Positions 11,346-19,882 of a DNA stretch of 42,377 nucleotides are shown here, in pieces (positions within the stretch are counted from its first letter, which is position 1; each line of letters starts with the position of its first letter). Position numbers and translations under genes: made by a program. This DNA comes from an uncultured Verrucomicrobia subdivision 3 bacterium (GTDB taxonomy: Bacteria; Verrucomicrobiota; Verrucomicrobiia; Limisphaerales; UBA11358): positions 1 to 42,377 of the forward strand of contig CAIQKM010000175.1 in the NCBI GenBank assembly GCA_903872345.1. Direction: 5' to 3'. The notes beneath the pieces were generated by a model. That model was not told the origin of the DNA, made no database searches, and worked only from the letters and a program-made list of their open reading frames with translations.

Positions 11346-12598
11346 GCCGGTTTTTTGGCGGATTTTTTGGCCGCGATCAACTCCTCATAGAGGCGTTTCA
11401 CCCGGGCGGCGGCAACCACGGTGTCATAGGTGCTCCGCACGAGGTTGCGGGCGGTGTCGATGACCCGGCGGGTGGCATCGTTTCCGGCCAGGGCTTCCTG
11501 GAGGGCCGCGAGGTATTCGCCCGGCTGGTCCAGGTGGAACAGCCAGCCGTTTTCCTGATGTTTGATGAGCGAACAGGCGCCGGAGGTGCGGGAGGAGACA
11601 ATGGGAGTGCCGGCGGCCCAGGCCTCGAGAATGGCGAGGCCAAAGGTTTCCGAGGTGGAGGGCAGCAGCATGGCTTTGGCTTCTTGCATGAGGCCGATGA
11701 GCAGGTCGCTGCCCGGTTCGAGCGGGCCGGTGAACAAAACGTTTTCTTTCAGACCGAGACGTTCGACTTCGTGGCGAACCTGGTCGCCATAGCCCTGGCT
11801 GGTGTCGGGGCCGGCCAGCACGAGCAAAACTTGGGGATGCTGCGCCAGCACGGCGGGGAGTTGCCGCACCAGCCAAAGCTGGTTTTTCACCGGGTCCAGC
11901 CGGGCCACGCACAGGATGACCTCCCTTTGGGTGATGGCCGGATAGGCCTGGCGGGCCACACTCCGGCATTCCTTGGCATAATTGGCCGCCGGTACGGAAT
12001 GCTGTTGCAGGAGTACGCGCTGATGCGGATAGCGTTGGCTGAGCAACTCCACTTCGCGCGGATTGCAGGCCAGAATGGCATCGGCCTTTTCCATCACTTT
12101 GCGGCTTTGAATGATCAGGCCAATGATCTTGCCCCACTCGAGGCCGCCGCGCAAAGGGGCGGTGAGTTTGGATTCCACTTCACCCGGCAGGTCCAGAACG
12201 CCGCCATGGATGGTGACCACCAGCGGCGCATTGCGCCGGCGGGCGGCCATCAGGCTGACTCCAGCCAGCCGGTTGAGGGCGTGGGTGTGGATGACATCCA
12301 CCGGATCATTCATCAATTGCCGGTATAGCTGGAAGGACATGATGTTGCCGCCCCAGCGGACCAGTTGTTCCCGCTGATCGGCGGAGATGCCCACCACGGG
12401 CACGAAGGCATTGAAGCGTTGCACCTGGATGCCGGCCGTTACAAACGGATCCTGCGACCGCTCCACCTTGAGGCGGGGAGCATAGACCGTGGCGGTGACA
12501 TTCTGCGAGCGCAACCCATCCAGCAAACGCAGCACGGCCGTCTCGGTACCGCCCCATTCCAAGGGGTCGTACTTGCGAAGGATGTGAGCGGTATGCAT
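11342..12598 (-). CDS. GT4-family glycosyltransferase
   Basis: 418 residues with the two-Rossmann GT-B fold. The N-terminal half has YDPLEWGGTET, HTHALNRLAG and a HGGVLD segment; the C-terminal half has VARLDPVKNQ and the E-x7-E motif ETFGLAILE that binds the nucleotide-sugar. It should be a retaining glycosyltransferase using an NDP-sugar. It closely resembles the GT4 at 19879-21150 (shared WGGTET, HAHALKRLGG, HGGV), so the two are paralogues. I start at ATG 12598; a longer frame to 12709 would cover the promoter candidate. It is first of a two-gene unit with the deacetylase. Confidence 0.85.
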   Translation of the reverse strand: MHTAHILRKYDPLEWGGTETAVLRLLDGLRSQNVTATVYAPRLKVERSQDPFVTAGIQVQRFNAFVPVVGISADQREQLVRWGGNIMSFQLYRQLMNDPVDVIHTHALNRLAGVSLMAARRRNAPLVVTIHGGVLDLPGEVESKLTAPLRGGLEWGKIIGLIIQSRKVMEKADAILACNPREVELLSQRYPHQRVLLQQHSVPAANYAKECRSVARQAYPAITQREVILCVARLDPVKNQLWLVRQLPAVLAQHPQVLLVLAGPDTSQGYGDQVRHEVERLGLKENVLFTGPLEPGSDLLIGLMQEAKAMLLPSTSETFGLAILEAWAAGTPIVSSRTSGACSLIKHQENGWLFHLDQPGEYLAALQEALAGNDATRRVIDTARNLVRSTYDTVVAAARVKRLYEELIAAKKSAKKPA

Positions 12599-12636
12599 GA
12601 TTAATTTCCCATGGCAGAAATCAAATTTCCGCCCGC

Positions 12637-12665
12637 AGTATAGTTGGCCAAAAATGAGTATTCCA
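12637..12665 (-). promoter_or_regulatory. Sigma-70-like promoter for the GT4-deacetylase pair
   Basis: On the minus strand, TGGAAT (12660-12665), 17 bases, then TATACT (12637-12642), a five-of-six match to the -10 consensus. A start near 12630 would give a leader of about 30 bases before ATG 12598. Confidence 0.4.
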
Positions 12666-12677
12666 CCAAAAAGGCGG

Positions 12678-12702
12678 CCGGATTCGAAAATATCGAACCC
12701 GG
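12678..12702 (-). terminator. Hairpin, possible terminator of the large operon
   Basis: CCGGATTCGA (12678-12687) pairs with TCGAACCCGG (12693-12702) over nine of ten positions, loop of five A/T bases. On the minus strand it is followed by CCGCCTTTTT, so a terminator for transcripts leaving the large operon is possible. Confidence 0.45.
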
Positions 12703-12706
12703 TTTC

Positions 12707-12726
12707 CACCCTGATTTTACAGGGTG
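12707..12726. other. Second hairpin, four bases from the first
   Basis: CACCCTG (12707-12713) and CAGGGTG (12720-12726) form a perfect 7-bp stem with loop ATTTTA. The rest of 12727-12863 has no gene or clear signal. Confidence 0.45.
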
Positions 12727-12863
12727 TTTAATGACTTTCGTGCCGGTTATCCCGGTCCCCGCGCCGGTAATGTGTTGAGCCATAAAGGGCAGTTGTTTTT
12801 TAAAGTTTTGTGCTAGCGGTTTTCTTTATTCTGACTGACGGTGTCGCTTTGGTTTGGTTGGAA

Positions 12864-13817
12864 TCATTTCCTTAAACCGGCCAGCCGCAGGATTTTGCCG
12901 CCGGCGGAGCGGATGCGGGTTTTGGCGTCCACCGCCAGGGCGCGCATATATGCGGGCACCCGGTTTTTCGGATCCAGACTCCAAGGGATGGGCGGCGTCT
13001 TATACCCGGAAGCACGGGCCCAGTCCAGCAACTGCATGATGGGGGCGTGGCAGTACCAGATGCGCAGACGCCAGCCGACCCAAGGTTTGGGATTCGCGCC
13101 AAAGTGGGCGACATGCCGGGCGCGTTCGCGGTCAATGCGGAATTCGCTGATTGGCGGCGCGATGTTGGAAAAGGCGAGCAGGGAACTCATGACGGATTCA
13201 TCGGTCATGAAATAGGCGGGATTGCGATTGTCCACCACGCCGGCGTGGGCGGGCGGAATGACCTTGGCGATTTGCGATTTCCACTGGCGGATAAAATCCA
13301 GATGCCGCCGGTGCAGGACGAAGCAGTTGGTCACGCAGGTGGTGTCCACGCGCGGGGTTTGGAGCTGGCCGACATCGGTCCGCCATTTTTCCAAGACGGA
13401 TTTGGGCAGACCGCCTTGCGCTTCGCCGGGAGCATAGTGGTTGCGCCAGACCCAGGCGTTTTCCCAGGGTTCGCGCATGCGCATCATGAGTTCGCCGTTC
13501 AGCGGGTGCAGAAAGCTGGAGATATCGCCAATGACCATGCAGTCGGCATCCATCCAGGCAACGAATTCCGTGTCCGCGCTCAACAGGGCCTCGGATTTGC
13601 GGTTGGCCACATTGCGCGGGTCGTTGTCTTCCAGCGTCAACACCTTGACGTTGGGAAATTGCGCCAGCAAGGTCTTGTCTTCTTCCGTAAACCCGGTTTG
13701 CAGGATGTGCACGGGATTTTGCGGCAGAAATCGGGCGCAACTCGCGGCCAGCAGGTAGGCGCCCCAGAGGAACTTCCGGTCACACGCGGAGACAATGGTT
13801 ACATTGGTGGTGTTCAT
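12864..13817 (-). CDS. GT-A-fold glycosyltransferase, GT8-like
   Basis: 317 residues. It begins with the strand and helix TIVSACDRKFLWGAYLLAAS and has WMDADCMV with Asp90-x-Asp92, the metal- and nucleotide-sugar-binding DXD motif. The flow (ANRKSEAL before DXD, then a hydrophobic strand and a FMTDESVMSSLL block with Asp and Glu) resembles GT8 or related families. Exact family is not certain. Last gene of the long minus-strand operon, nine bases after the nucleotidyltransferase-fold gene, and followed by two hairpins. It may add a late sugar to the repeat unit. Confidence 0.7.
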   Translation of the reverse strand: MNTTNVTIVSACDRKFLWGAYLLAASCARFLPQNPVHILQTGFTEEDKTLLAQFPNVKVLTLEDNDPRNVANRKSEALLSADTEFVAWMDADCMVIGDISSFLHPLNGELMMRMREPWENAWVWRNHYAPGEAQGGLPKSVLEKWRTDVGQLQTPRVDTTCVTNCFVLHRRHLDFIRQWKSQIAKVIPPAHAGVVDNRNPAYFMTDESVMSSLLAFSNIAPPISEFRIDRERARHVAHFGANPKPWVGWRLRIWYCHAPIMQLLDWARASGYKTPPIPWSLDPKNRVPAYMRALAVDAKTRIRSAGGKILRLAGLRK

Positions 13818-13826
13818 GATCTGATG

Positions 13827-14981
13827 CTAATTAAATCGGTTCCACAAACCGGCATAGGCCGTGGTAAGCCCGGGGCGGTCGGTGGCGGTGGTGCGCAGGG
13901 TCGCCTGCAACGGCCCGCGAAAATCGGTCAATGCCGCCGGTTCCCAGAGCAGGAGAGCGAGGGCGCGGAACAGGCGCTCGCGCGGATACCGGGCGTCGGT
14001 CAGGGCGGCGGCGCCGAAGGCGCGGGCATTCACCAGCCGGTTGCGCAGGCCGGAGGTTTCCGGGCACAGATTCAACGGCGTGGCGGCGTAGTCGCGGGCG
14101 GAGGCAAAGGCGGTTCCCAGCCGTTTTGACTCCAGCCAGAGCCAGAGGGTTTTGCCGACGGCGGACAATTCCTGATGGCGGGCGGCGAGAGATTCGCGGG
14201 ACTCGGTGGACCGGTGCGGATGGAGCTTGAAGTCCACGCCGGATTCATGTTGGGCGAGCAATTTTGCGGCGGTTTCCGCCGGGAAAGAATTTTTTGCCGG
14301 CGCGAGGGAAGCGCACCATTGGGCCAGCCGCTGGTGACGTTCGCGGCAGCTCCAATGATACTGGCCATGAGCGGTGAGCAGGACATCGCCAAAAGCCAGT
14401 TGGGCCTTGGCCAGATTGCGGCCGACGAAATCGGCCTCCTCCGGACCAAAGTCGCGACGCTCCAGCCGTTCGGCGGCATAGAGCAGGCCGGAGCAGCGGT
14501 TCATCAGGAGCCGGGTGGCCTCGTAAAGCGGAATGTGGGCGGCATCGTGATGATGTTCGCAGCCCGCCAGCAAGGTGTCGTCGCCCAGTTGCCACCGGTG
14601 GCCGGCCACGAGGTCATAATAGAACATGCTCGGCGCGCTGCGGCGCAATTTGTCGAGCGTGAGCACCTTGAATTCCACTTCCAGTCCCGCCGCCGGGGAA
14701 AGGCGTTCCCCCAGCTCATGGAGCGGGTGACGGAATTTCTTTTCCGCGAGAATCGCGTTGCCGCGGAGAAAGACATAAAACTCCAGGTCGTTATAGGGCA
14801 GGTCGCCGGCCGGCGTTTTTAACACGCCGCCTTCGCCGCGGCCATAGCCGCCGCCGAGCAAAACCCCTTCGAGTTGGGATGCCGGCGCCAACTGGCGAAC
14901 GCCAGCCAGCACCTGGTCGCAGGTCGTGGCGAGATGCGATTCCATGGCCGGGCTGCCATCAATGGTAAAGCGGGAGTTCAT
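13827..14981 (-). CDS. MNT-type nucleotidyltransferase-fold protein
   Basis: 384 residues. LLGGGYGRGEGG (about 41-52) followed by NDLEFYVF matches the pol-beta/MNT pattern G-[GS]-x-D-x-[DE], and LEVEFKVLTLDKL supplies a possible third acidic residue. The rest is helical and rich in Leu, Ala and Arg, with no membrane segment. Such proteins transfer a nucleotide to a small molecule or protein; a role in activating or decorating a polymer precursor is a guess. Its ATG overlaps the TGA of the preceding GT4 by four bases, so it is part of the operon. Confidence 0.55.
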   Translation of the reverse strand: MNSRFTIDGSPAMESHLATTCDQVLAGVRQLAPASQLEGVLLGGGYGRGEGGVLKTPAGDLPYNDLEFYVFLRGNAILAEKKFRHPLHELGERLSPAAGLEVEFKVLTLDKLRRSAPSMFYYDLVAGHRWQLGDDTLLAGCEHHHDAAHIPLYEATRLLMNRCSGLLYAAERLERRDFGPEEADFVGRNLAKAQLAFGDVLLTAHGQYHWSCRERHQRLAQWCASLAPAKNSFPAETAAKLLAQHESGVDFKLHPHRSTESRESLAARHQELSAVGKTLWLWLESKRLGTAFASARDYAATPLNLCPETSGLRNRLVNARAFGAAALTDARYPRERLFRALALLLWEPAALTDFRGPLQATLRTTATDRPGLTTAYAGLWNRFN

Positions 14982-16243
14982 GGCGCGTCAAAACGGGGTG
15001 GGGGAGCGGGCTGCCAGCCGGCAATGGTGTCCGACAGATATTTTTCGATTTGATCCACGATGACCGGTTGGGCAAACCGGGCGAGATCTTTTTGCGCGGT
15101 GACCGCGAGCCGGCGGGCCAGGGTGGGATCGTCCGTCAGTTCGCGGATGCGTTGGGCGAGTTCCTCCGGTTTGCCCGCCGTGTAAGTCAGGGCGTTTTCC
15201 CCGTGGTGCAATAGTTCGCGACTGCCGCCGGTGGTGGTGCCAATCACGGGCAGGCCGCAAGCCATGGCTTCCAGCGGCGTGAGCGCAAACGGTTCCTCCC
15301 ATTCGGAGGTGAAGAGCAGGGCATGGTGCTGCCGGTAAATTTCCGGCATTTCCGCCGATGTGGCGGTGATGAAACGGACCGGCAAGGCTTGTTCGAGCAC
15401 CAGTCGCTTGAGTCTGGCCTCGTAAGCCGGATCGCCTTGGCCGCAAACGGTCAGTTCGCCGGCAAAGGTTCCTTTTAATTCCTGCAAGGCCCGAAGCGCG
15501 GTCATGACGCCCTTGTCTTCCACAACGCGTCCAACATAAAGCAGTTTCAACACCGGCCGGCCGGCCGGCGGCGGTTCGCCGTAAAACCTGACGATGTCCA
15601 CCGGGCAATGAATCACCGCAGCATGTCCGACCGGAAACCCGGCGCGTTCGGTGATTTCCCGCATGGCGGCGCTGCAAAAGTAAATGCGCGGAAAGCGGGC
15701 ATGGCGGATGGGATTGGTGGGCGCGATCTGGTCCCAAGCTTCGCGGCGGCCAGTCCAGGACCAGCACGCCCGCAGCAGGCGGGCGGGCAGGGAGGCGTTC
15801 GGCCGGTTCCACCAGTCGAGCCAGACATCCGCCTTCATGCTGCGGGCAATCCAGTGGTCGGAGACATCATACACCACGGGCACGTCCAGCCGGGCAAGGG
15901 TAAAAACAAAGGATTTGGACAGGCCGCCCATGGACCAGAGATGGACCACATCAGGCTTCACCCGGGCGATGGTGGCGCGTAACAGGTTATGGTTGTGAAA
16001 TTCCAAGTCGCGCAAGTGGCGGATATCCAGCCAGGGATTGCCAAAGAAACCATGGATGCGCAGGGAACGGTCAACGTTGGCTTCCGGGCTGTTCGTGGTT
16101 ACCGCAGGCAGTCGATAGTCCGAGGTCAGGACCTCCACTTCATGGCCGCGCTGGCGCAACGCCTCGACGATGTCGCGGCAGCGCAATTCGTAACCGCCCA
16201 GGTGATGGGGCGGGTAGAGCGCGGAGATGACGAGGATTTTCAT
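14978..16243 (-). CDS. GT4-family glycosyltransferase
   Basis: 421 residues with a GT-B fold. The start MKILVISALYPPHHLGGYE is typical, with the Gly-rich loop that follows the first strand. The C-terminal half has LLYVGRVVEDKG and the E-x7-E motif EPFALTPLE. It should add a sugar from an NDP-sugar to a lipid-linked oligosaccharide at the inner face of the membrane. I start at ATG 16243; the frame is open to 16396, but that stretch lies inside the upstream gene. Four-base overlaps with the genes on both sides. Confidence 0.85.
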   Translation of the reverse strand: MKILVISALYPPHHLGGYELRCRDIVEALRQRGHEVEVLTSDYRLPAVTTNSPEANVDRSLRIHGFFGNPWLDIRHLRDLEFHNHNLLRATIARVKPDVVHLWSMGGLSKSFVFTLARLDVPVVYDVSDHWIARSMKADVWLDWWNRPNASLPARLLRACWSWTGRREAWDQIAPTNPIRHARFPRIYFCSAAMREITERAGFPVGHAAVIHCPVDIVRFYGEPPPAGRPVLKLLYVGRVVEDKGVMTALRALQELKGTFAGELTVCGQGDPAYEARLKRLVLEQALPVRFITATSAEMPEIYRQHHALLFTSEWEEPFALTPLEAMACGLPVIGTTTGGSRELLHHGENALTYTAGKPEELAQRIRELTDDPTLARRLAVTAQKDLARFAQPVIVDQIEKYLSDTIAGWQPAPPPRFDAP

Positions 16244-17115
16244 GGGGCGGTTGCGTGGGCTTCCTGCCAGCCCTGGCGGAAGCCCGCCAGTTTGCCGCGC
16301 CGCTGCTGCCAGCGGATGCTGGCGGCGTGAGCGAATTCTCCCAGTCGCTTTTCCCGGAGGCAAAACTTCAGATCCTGCCGCAAATCGCTGAGCCATCCGA
16401 GCGCCACGGTCTTGGGCCAGTTATAATCGCCGGGCGAACCGGTCCAGGCTTTGCCAATGGCGCGGGCATCGCCGAAACTGCGCTTGTAGCTTTGCTCGGG
16501 CGTGTAGTTGTGGGAATGCATGACGACCGATTCGGACACATACGTAACGGCATGGCCCTGGGCCTTGCACCAGCGGGTATATTCGTCATCCTCGGCGTAC
16601 TGCAAATCTTCGCGGAAGCCGCGCTTGGCCCACACATCTTTGCGCAGACCGCTGCTGACCATGCTAAAAAAATGATCCCAATGGACTGATTCGCGGTTGG
16701 GGCCGAAGCAGCGGTCGTAATCGTTGGCAAAGACCGCCTGGCAATCGGGGCGGGGAATCTGCCGGCCGAAACAGGCGGCGGTGTTCGGATTTTGCAGCGC
16801 GGTTACCAGCGGACGCAGCCAGTTGGCGCCCTGCGGCGTGGCGTCGGCGTTCAGAAAAATACCGAAATCAGTTTGGGCCAGCCGCATTCCCTGGTTCATC
16901 ACGCGGCTGGGATTGTATTCCTTGGGGGTGATCTGGACAAAGTGGGCGGGCTGCGCGGCCCGGATGAGTTCCTGCGAACCGTCGGTGGAACCGGAATCGA
17001 CGACGATCAGCTCCCAGTTTTTATAGTCCTGGGCGGTGAGTGCGGGCAAGGTTCCCTGCAAGGCCCAGGCCTCGTTGTACGAGCGCATGATGATGCTCAC
17101 CCGCGGATCGCTCAT
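16240..17115 (-). CDS. GT2-family glycosyltransferase
   Basis: 291 residues, inverting GT-A enzyme. VSIIMRSYNE and VVDSGSTDGS (Asp40) form the nucleotide-binding N-terminus, FLNADAT (Asp91) is the DXD-like metal site, and YAEDDEYTRW holds the likely catalytic base and acceptor region. The pattern is close to rhamnosyltransferase-like GT2 enzymes, but the sugar cannot be named. Four-base overlaps with both neighbours. Confidence 0.85.
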   Translation of the reverse strand: MSDPRVSIIMRSYNEAWALQGTLPALTAQDYKNWELIVVDSGSTDGSQELIRAAQPAHFVQITPKEYNPSRVMNQGMRLAQTDFGIFLNADATPQGANWLRPLVTALQNPNTAACFGRQIPRPDCQAVFANDYDRCFGPNRESVHWDHFFSMVSSGLRKDVWAKRGFREDLQYAEDDEYTRWCKAQGHAVTYVSESVVMHSHNYTPEQSYKRSFGDARAIGKAWTGSPGDYNWPKTVALGWLSDLRQDLKFCLREKRLGEFAHAASIRWQQRRGKLAGFRQGWQEAHATAP

Positions 17116-18302
17116 GCGGCGCCTCCCTTCTGGCGTTGCAGAAATTTTTCCAATTTGGCGGCCAGATCCACGGCGACGTTGCTGGCGGCGTAGAGCGCGG
17201 TGCTGCGTTCGCGCAGGCGGCGGCCGGCGTCTTCGGCGAGACTGCGGTTTTCCAGCAGTTTCCGGGTGTGGACGGCGAGGGCTTCGGCGTTGTCGCCGAT
17301 GAAAACGGTGTCGCCCAAATCCAGTCCCTCGGCGCCGATGCTGGTGGTGACGACGGCGCGGCCCACGGCGGCGGCTTCCAGAATGCGGGTGCGGGTGCCC
17401 GAGGCGATCCGCAGGGGCAGCAGAACGAACTGGGATTCGGCGATGGCGCGTTCGATGGAATCCACCGGACCGACCAGTTTCACCCGGTCGGTGCCGATGG
17501 CGCGCAGGCGTTCGGCGAAGGCGGCGGGCGGGTTTTTGCCGGCGATGTGAATCATCACCCCATGGCGTTTCAGGTCGGCTTCAATGTGCGGCAATACTTC
17601 ATCCACGAGAAATTGGAAGCCGTCCACATTCGCGGAGGAATCGAGGCTGCCGAAAAACAGAATCACCGGCTGACGTTCTGCGGCCGGTTCGGCGAGGCGG
17701 GGCATGATGTTGGGCAACAGCTCAAACACCCCGGGAGCGGGCTGGGGCGCGACCAGATCACGGACATCGGCGAGCTCCGTGGAATTGGTGAACAGGAACA
17801 GCCAGGGTTTGCCAAAGAGGTTGCGCTCGAAGCGTTGCAGTTTCCATTTCTCAAACAAAAACCACCGCTTTTTAAAGGACCGGTGGGCGGCCCAGGTCAA
17901 TGCGACCAGCCGGGACGACACCATGTCCACATCCACCACCACGGCGGTCGAAGGTGCGACTGCCGCGATCAGTTCCAGCAATTCCCAGGCGATGGTAAAG
18001 CGGCAGAACACGAGGTCATACCGGTTGGCGCGCAGCAATTGCAGGAATTTCTCCCGGTCGGCGGGCGGGAAGGCAGGAGTGGAGGCCGGGCGGGGGAAAG
18101 GCGCCGGCAGGGTGGCCAGGATGGCCACGGGTTGAAACCGGGTCCAGGCGGGTTTGCCGGGCGTGCCCTCGGAGCCAATCAGCGCGAGGTCGGTGGCGAA
18201 CGATTCGCGCAAGGCGTCAAACAGAAACCGGCTGCGGTTTTTATCCCCGCCGGATTCGTTTTCAAACGGGACGTCGAGATAGAGTACGCGGGCGCGGTTC
18301 AT
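17112..18302 (-). CDS. GT4-like glycosyltransferase
   Basis: 396 residues. The N-terminal half is divergent (LYLDVPFENESGGDKNRSR). The C-terminal half has VILFFGSLDSSANVDG and SGTRTRILEAAAVGRAVVTT, the pattern of the Glyco_trans_1_4 group, in which the second Glu of the usual E-x7-E is kept but the first is replaced. It should be a GT-B enzyme with an NDP-sugar donor. Four-base overlaps with both neighbours. Confidence 0.75.
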   Translation of the reverse strand: MNRARVLYLDVPFENESGGDKNRSRFLFDALRESFATDLALIGSEGTPGKPAWTRFQPVAILATLPAPFPRPASTPAFPPADREKFLQLLRANRYDLVFCRFTIAWELLELIAAVAPSTAVVVDVDMVSSRLVALTWAAHRSFKKRWFLFEKWKLQRFERNLFGKPWLFLFTNSTELADVRDLVAPQPAPGVFELLPNIMPRLAEPAAERQPVILFFGSLDSSANVDGFQFLVDEVLPHIEADLKRHGVMIHIAGKNPPAAFAERLRAIGTDRVKLVGPVDSIERAIAESQFVLLPLRIASGTRTRILEAAAVGRAVVTTSIGAEGLDLGDTVFIGDNAEALAVHTRKLLENRSLAEDAGRRLRERSTALYAASNVAVDLAAKLEKFLQRQKGGAA

Positions 18303-19882
18303 GCGGAGACAGGTTTTTTGCGGCCAAACTTGCTGCGGATGCGGGTGGCATAGTCGTTGCGTTCAAAGGCATCCAGGCTGAAACGCCAGATGCCCCAGAC
18401 GCCGACCGCGCCGACCACGGCGCCTTCGGCAATGACCAGGAATGAATTGCCGCCACTGACCCAGAAGGGTTGGAAGTGGAAGGCGGCCGCCACGGCCAGC
18501 ATGGGCAGGCAGCCCACCCAGGCGCCGACCACGGTTTCCTTGAACAACGCCCAGCGGCTGATTTTCGCCTCATGGGCGGCCCAGCCCCAAATCCAGCCCC
18601 AGCCATAAACGAAGGTGGGGATGACCGAGCCAAGGGCGACCCCGAGGATGCCCCATTCGGCGCCGTAGGCATGTTTCAGCCAGATGGTGAGGCCGATGCT
18701 TAAAACGATGTTGGTGGCCGCCTCGGTCACCCCCTGCCGCATCATGCGCTTTTCCTGGCCGGCCATCATGAACATGTTCTTAAACACGCCATGAGTGAGC
18801 ACCAGCGAGTAATACCAAAATACCAGCAGATGGCCGGCCCAAAACATGGGCGGAGTCGGCTCCTTCATGCCGGTGAGCAGGCGGATGACGCCGGTCATGT
18901 AAACGGCGGTCAAAATATAGAGCGGTGTGGCAGAGAGGATGCTGAAGCGCATGCCCCGGATCATGATCCGGCGCAATTCGGAGGCGTCGCCGCTGGCATG
19001 CAGGTGCGCGGCGGTGGGGGAGAGCACATCCCCGATTTGCCGGGTGAACAGGCCGAACATTTCGCCGACTTTGCTGCCGGCCTGATAGGGCGTTACCTGC
19101 GCCACACCGAGAATGGAGCTGATGACCGGTTGGTCGGTTTTGTTCCGCAGAATGTTGCCCAGCGTGTTGGCATAGGCGTACAGACTGAACTTGCTGGTTT
19201 CAACAATGGCCTGCCGGGAGAACAGGGAGGGCCGGATTTTCACTTCCGGCAGATAGGTCAGGGCCATCCGGGCGGCGACGAAGTAAGGCAATAGAAAGCT
19301 CAGCAGGGACAGCAGCACCAGGGTCATAAAACTCCAGTGCAGCAGGAGGCTGGCGGCGATGACGGCGGCATTAACCAGACCGCCCACAATGATCACATTA
19401 TTCCAGGCGGCGGTGCGTTGCTGGCCCTGCAATACCTCGGGAAAAATGCCGAAGGGAAAGGCCACGCCGATGCCGAGCAGAAACACGATCATGATCCAGC
19501 GATACTCTTCGCGGTGTTCGGCGCTGACCTGGAAAAAGTTAATGAGCGGGCCGGAAAAGATGACGCCCAGGAGGACGGCCACGGTGGCGCCAATGACGTA
19601 GAAATAGAAAATGGTGCTCAGGACGCGGCTCATTTCGTGCCAGTCCTTTTTGACCGAGAGTTCGGCCACCCGCTTCTGGGCGGAGTAACCGAAGCCAAAA
19701 TCCAGCAGAATGCCGTAGCCGAAAACGGCCCAGAGCAGCGACCAGAACCCGAACTGTTCGCTGGTCAGATTGTGAAAGAGGAGCCGGAAGGTGACCAGAC
19801 CGAGCACCATGCGCACAATGATGCGCACGTAGCTGGTGATGGTGTTTTTCAGGACGGCTTTTTTGGCGTGGCCAGAGTTCAT
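18299..19882 (-). CDS. Polysaccharide flippase, Wzx/MATE-like
   Basis: 527 residues with about 12-14 hydrophobic helices along the whole length. The N-terminus VLKNTITSYVRIIVRMVLGLVTFRLL and the block DFGFGYSAQKRVAEL are typical of oligosaccharide flippases of the MOP superfamily. It should move the undecaprenyl-linked repeat unit from the cytoplasmic to the periplasmic face. No polymerase is visible next to it. Four-base overlaps with both neighbours. Confidence 0.85.
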   Translation of the reverse strand: MNSGHAKKAVLKNTITSYVRIIVRMVLGLVTFRLLFHNLTSEQFGFWSLLWAVFGYGILLDFGFGYSAQKRVAELSVKKDWHEMSRVLSTIFYFYVIGATVAVLLGVIFSGPLINFFQVSAEHREEYRWIMIVFLLGIGVAFPFGIFPEVLQGQQRTAAWNNVIIVGGLVNAAVIAASLLLHWSFMTLVLLSLLSFLLPYFVAARMALTYLPEVKIRPSLFSRQAIVETSKFSLYAYANTLGNILRNKTDQPVISSILGVAQVTPYQAGSKVGEMFGLFTRQIGDVLSPTAAHLHASGDASELRRIMIRGMRFSILSATPLYILTAVYMTGVIRLLTGMKEPTPPMFWAGHLLVFWYYSLVLTHGVFKNMFMMAGQEKRMMRQGVTEAATNIVLSIGLTIWLKHAYGAEWGILGVALGSVIPTFVYGWGWIWGWAAHEAKISRWALFKETVVGAWVGCLPMLAVAAAFHFQPFWVSGGNSFLVIAEGAVVGAVGVWGIWRFSLDAFERNDYATRIRSKFGRKKPVSA

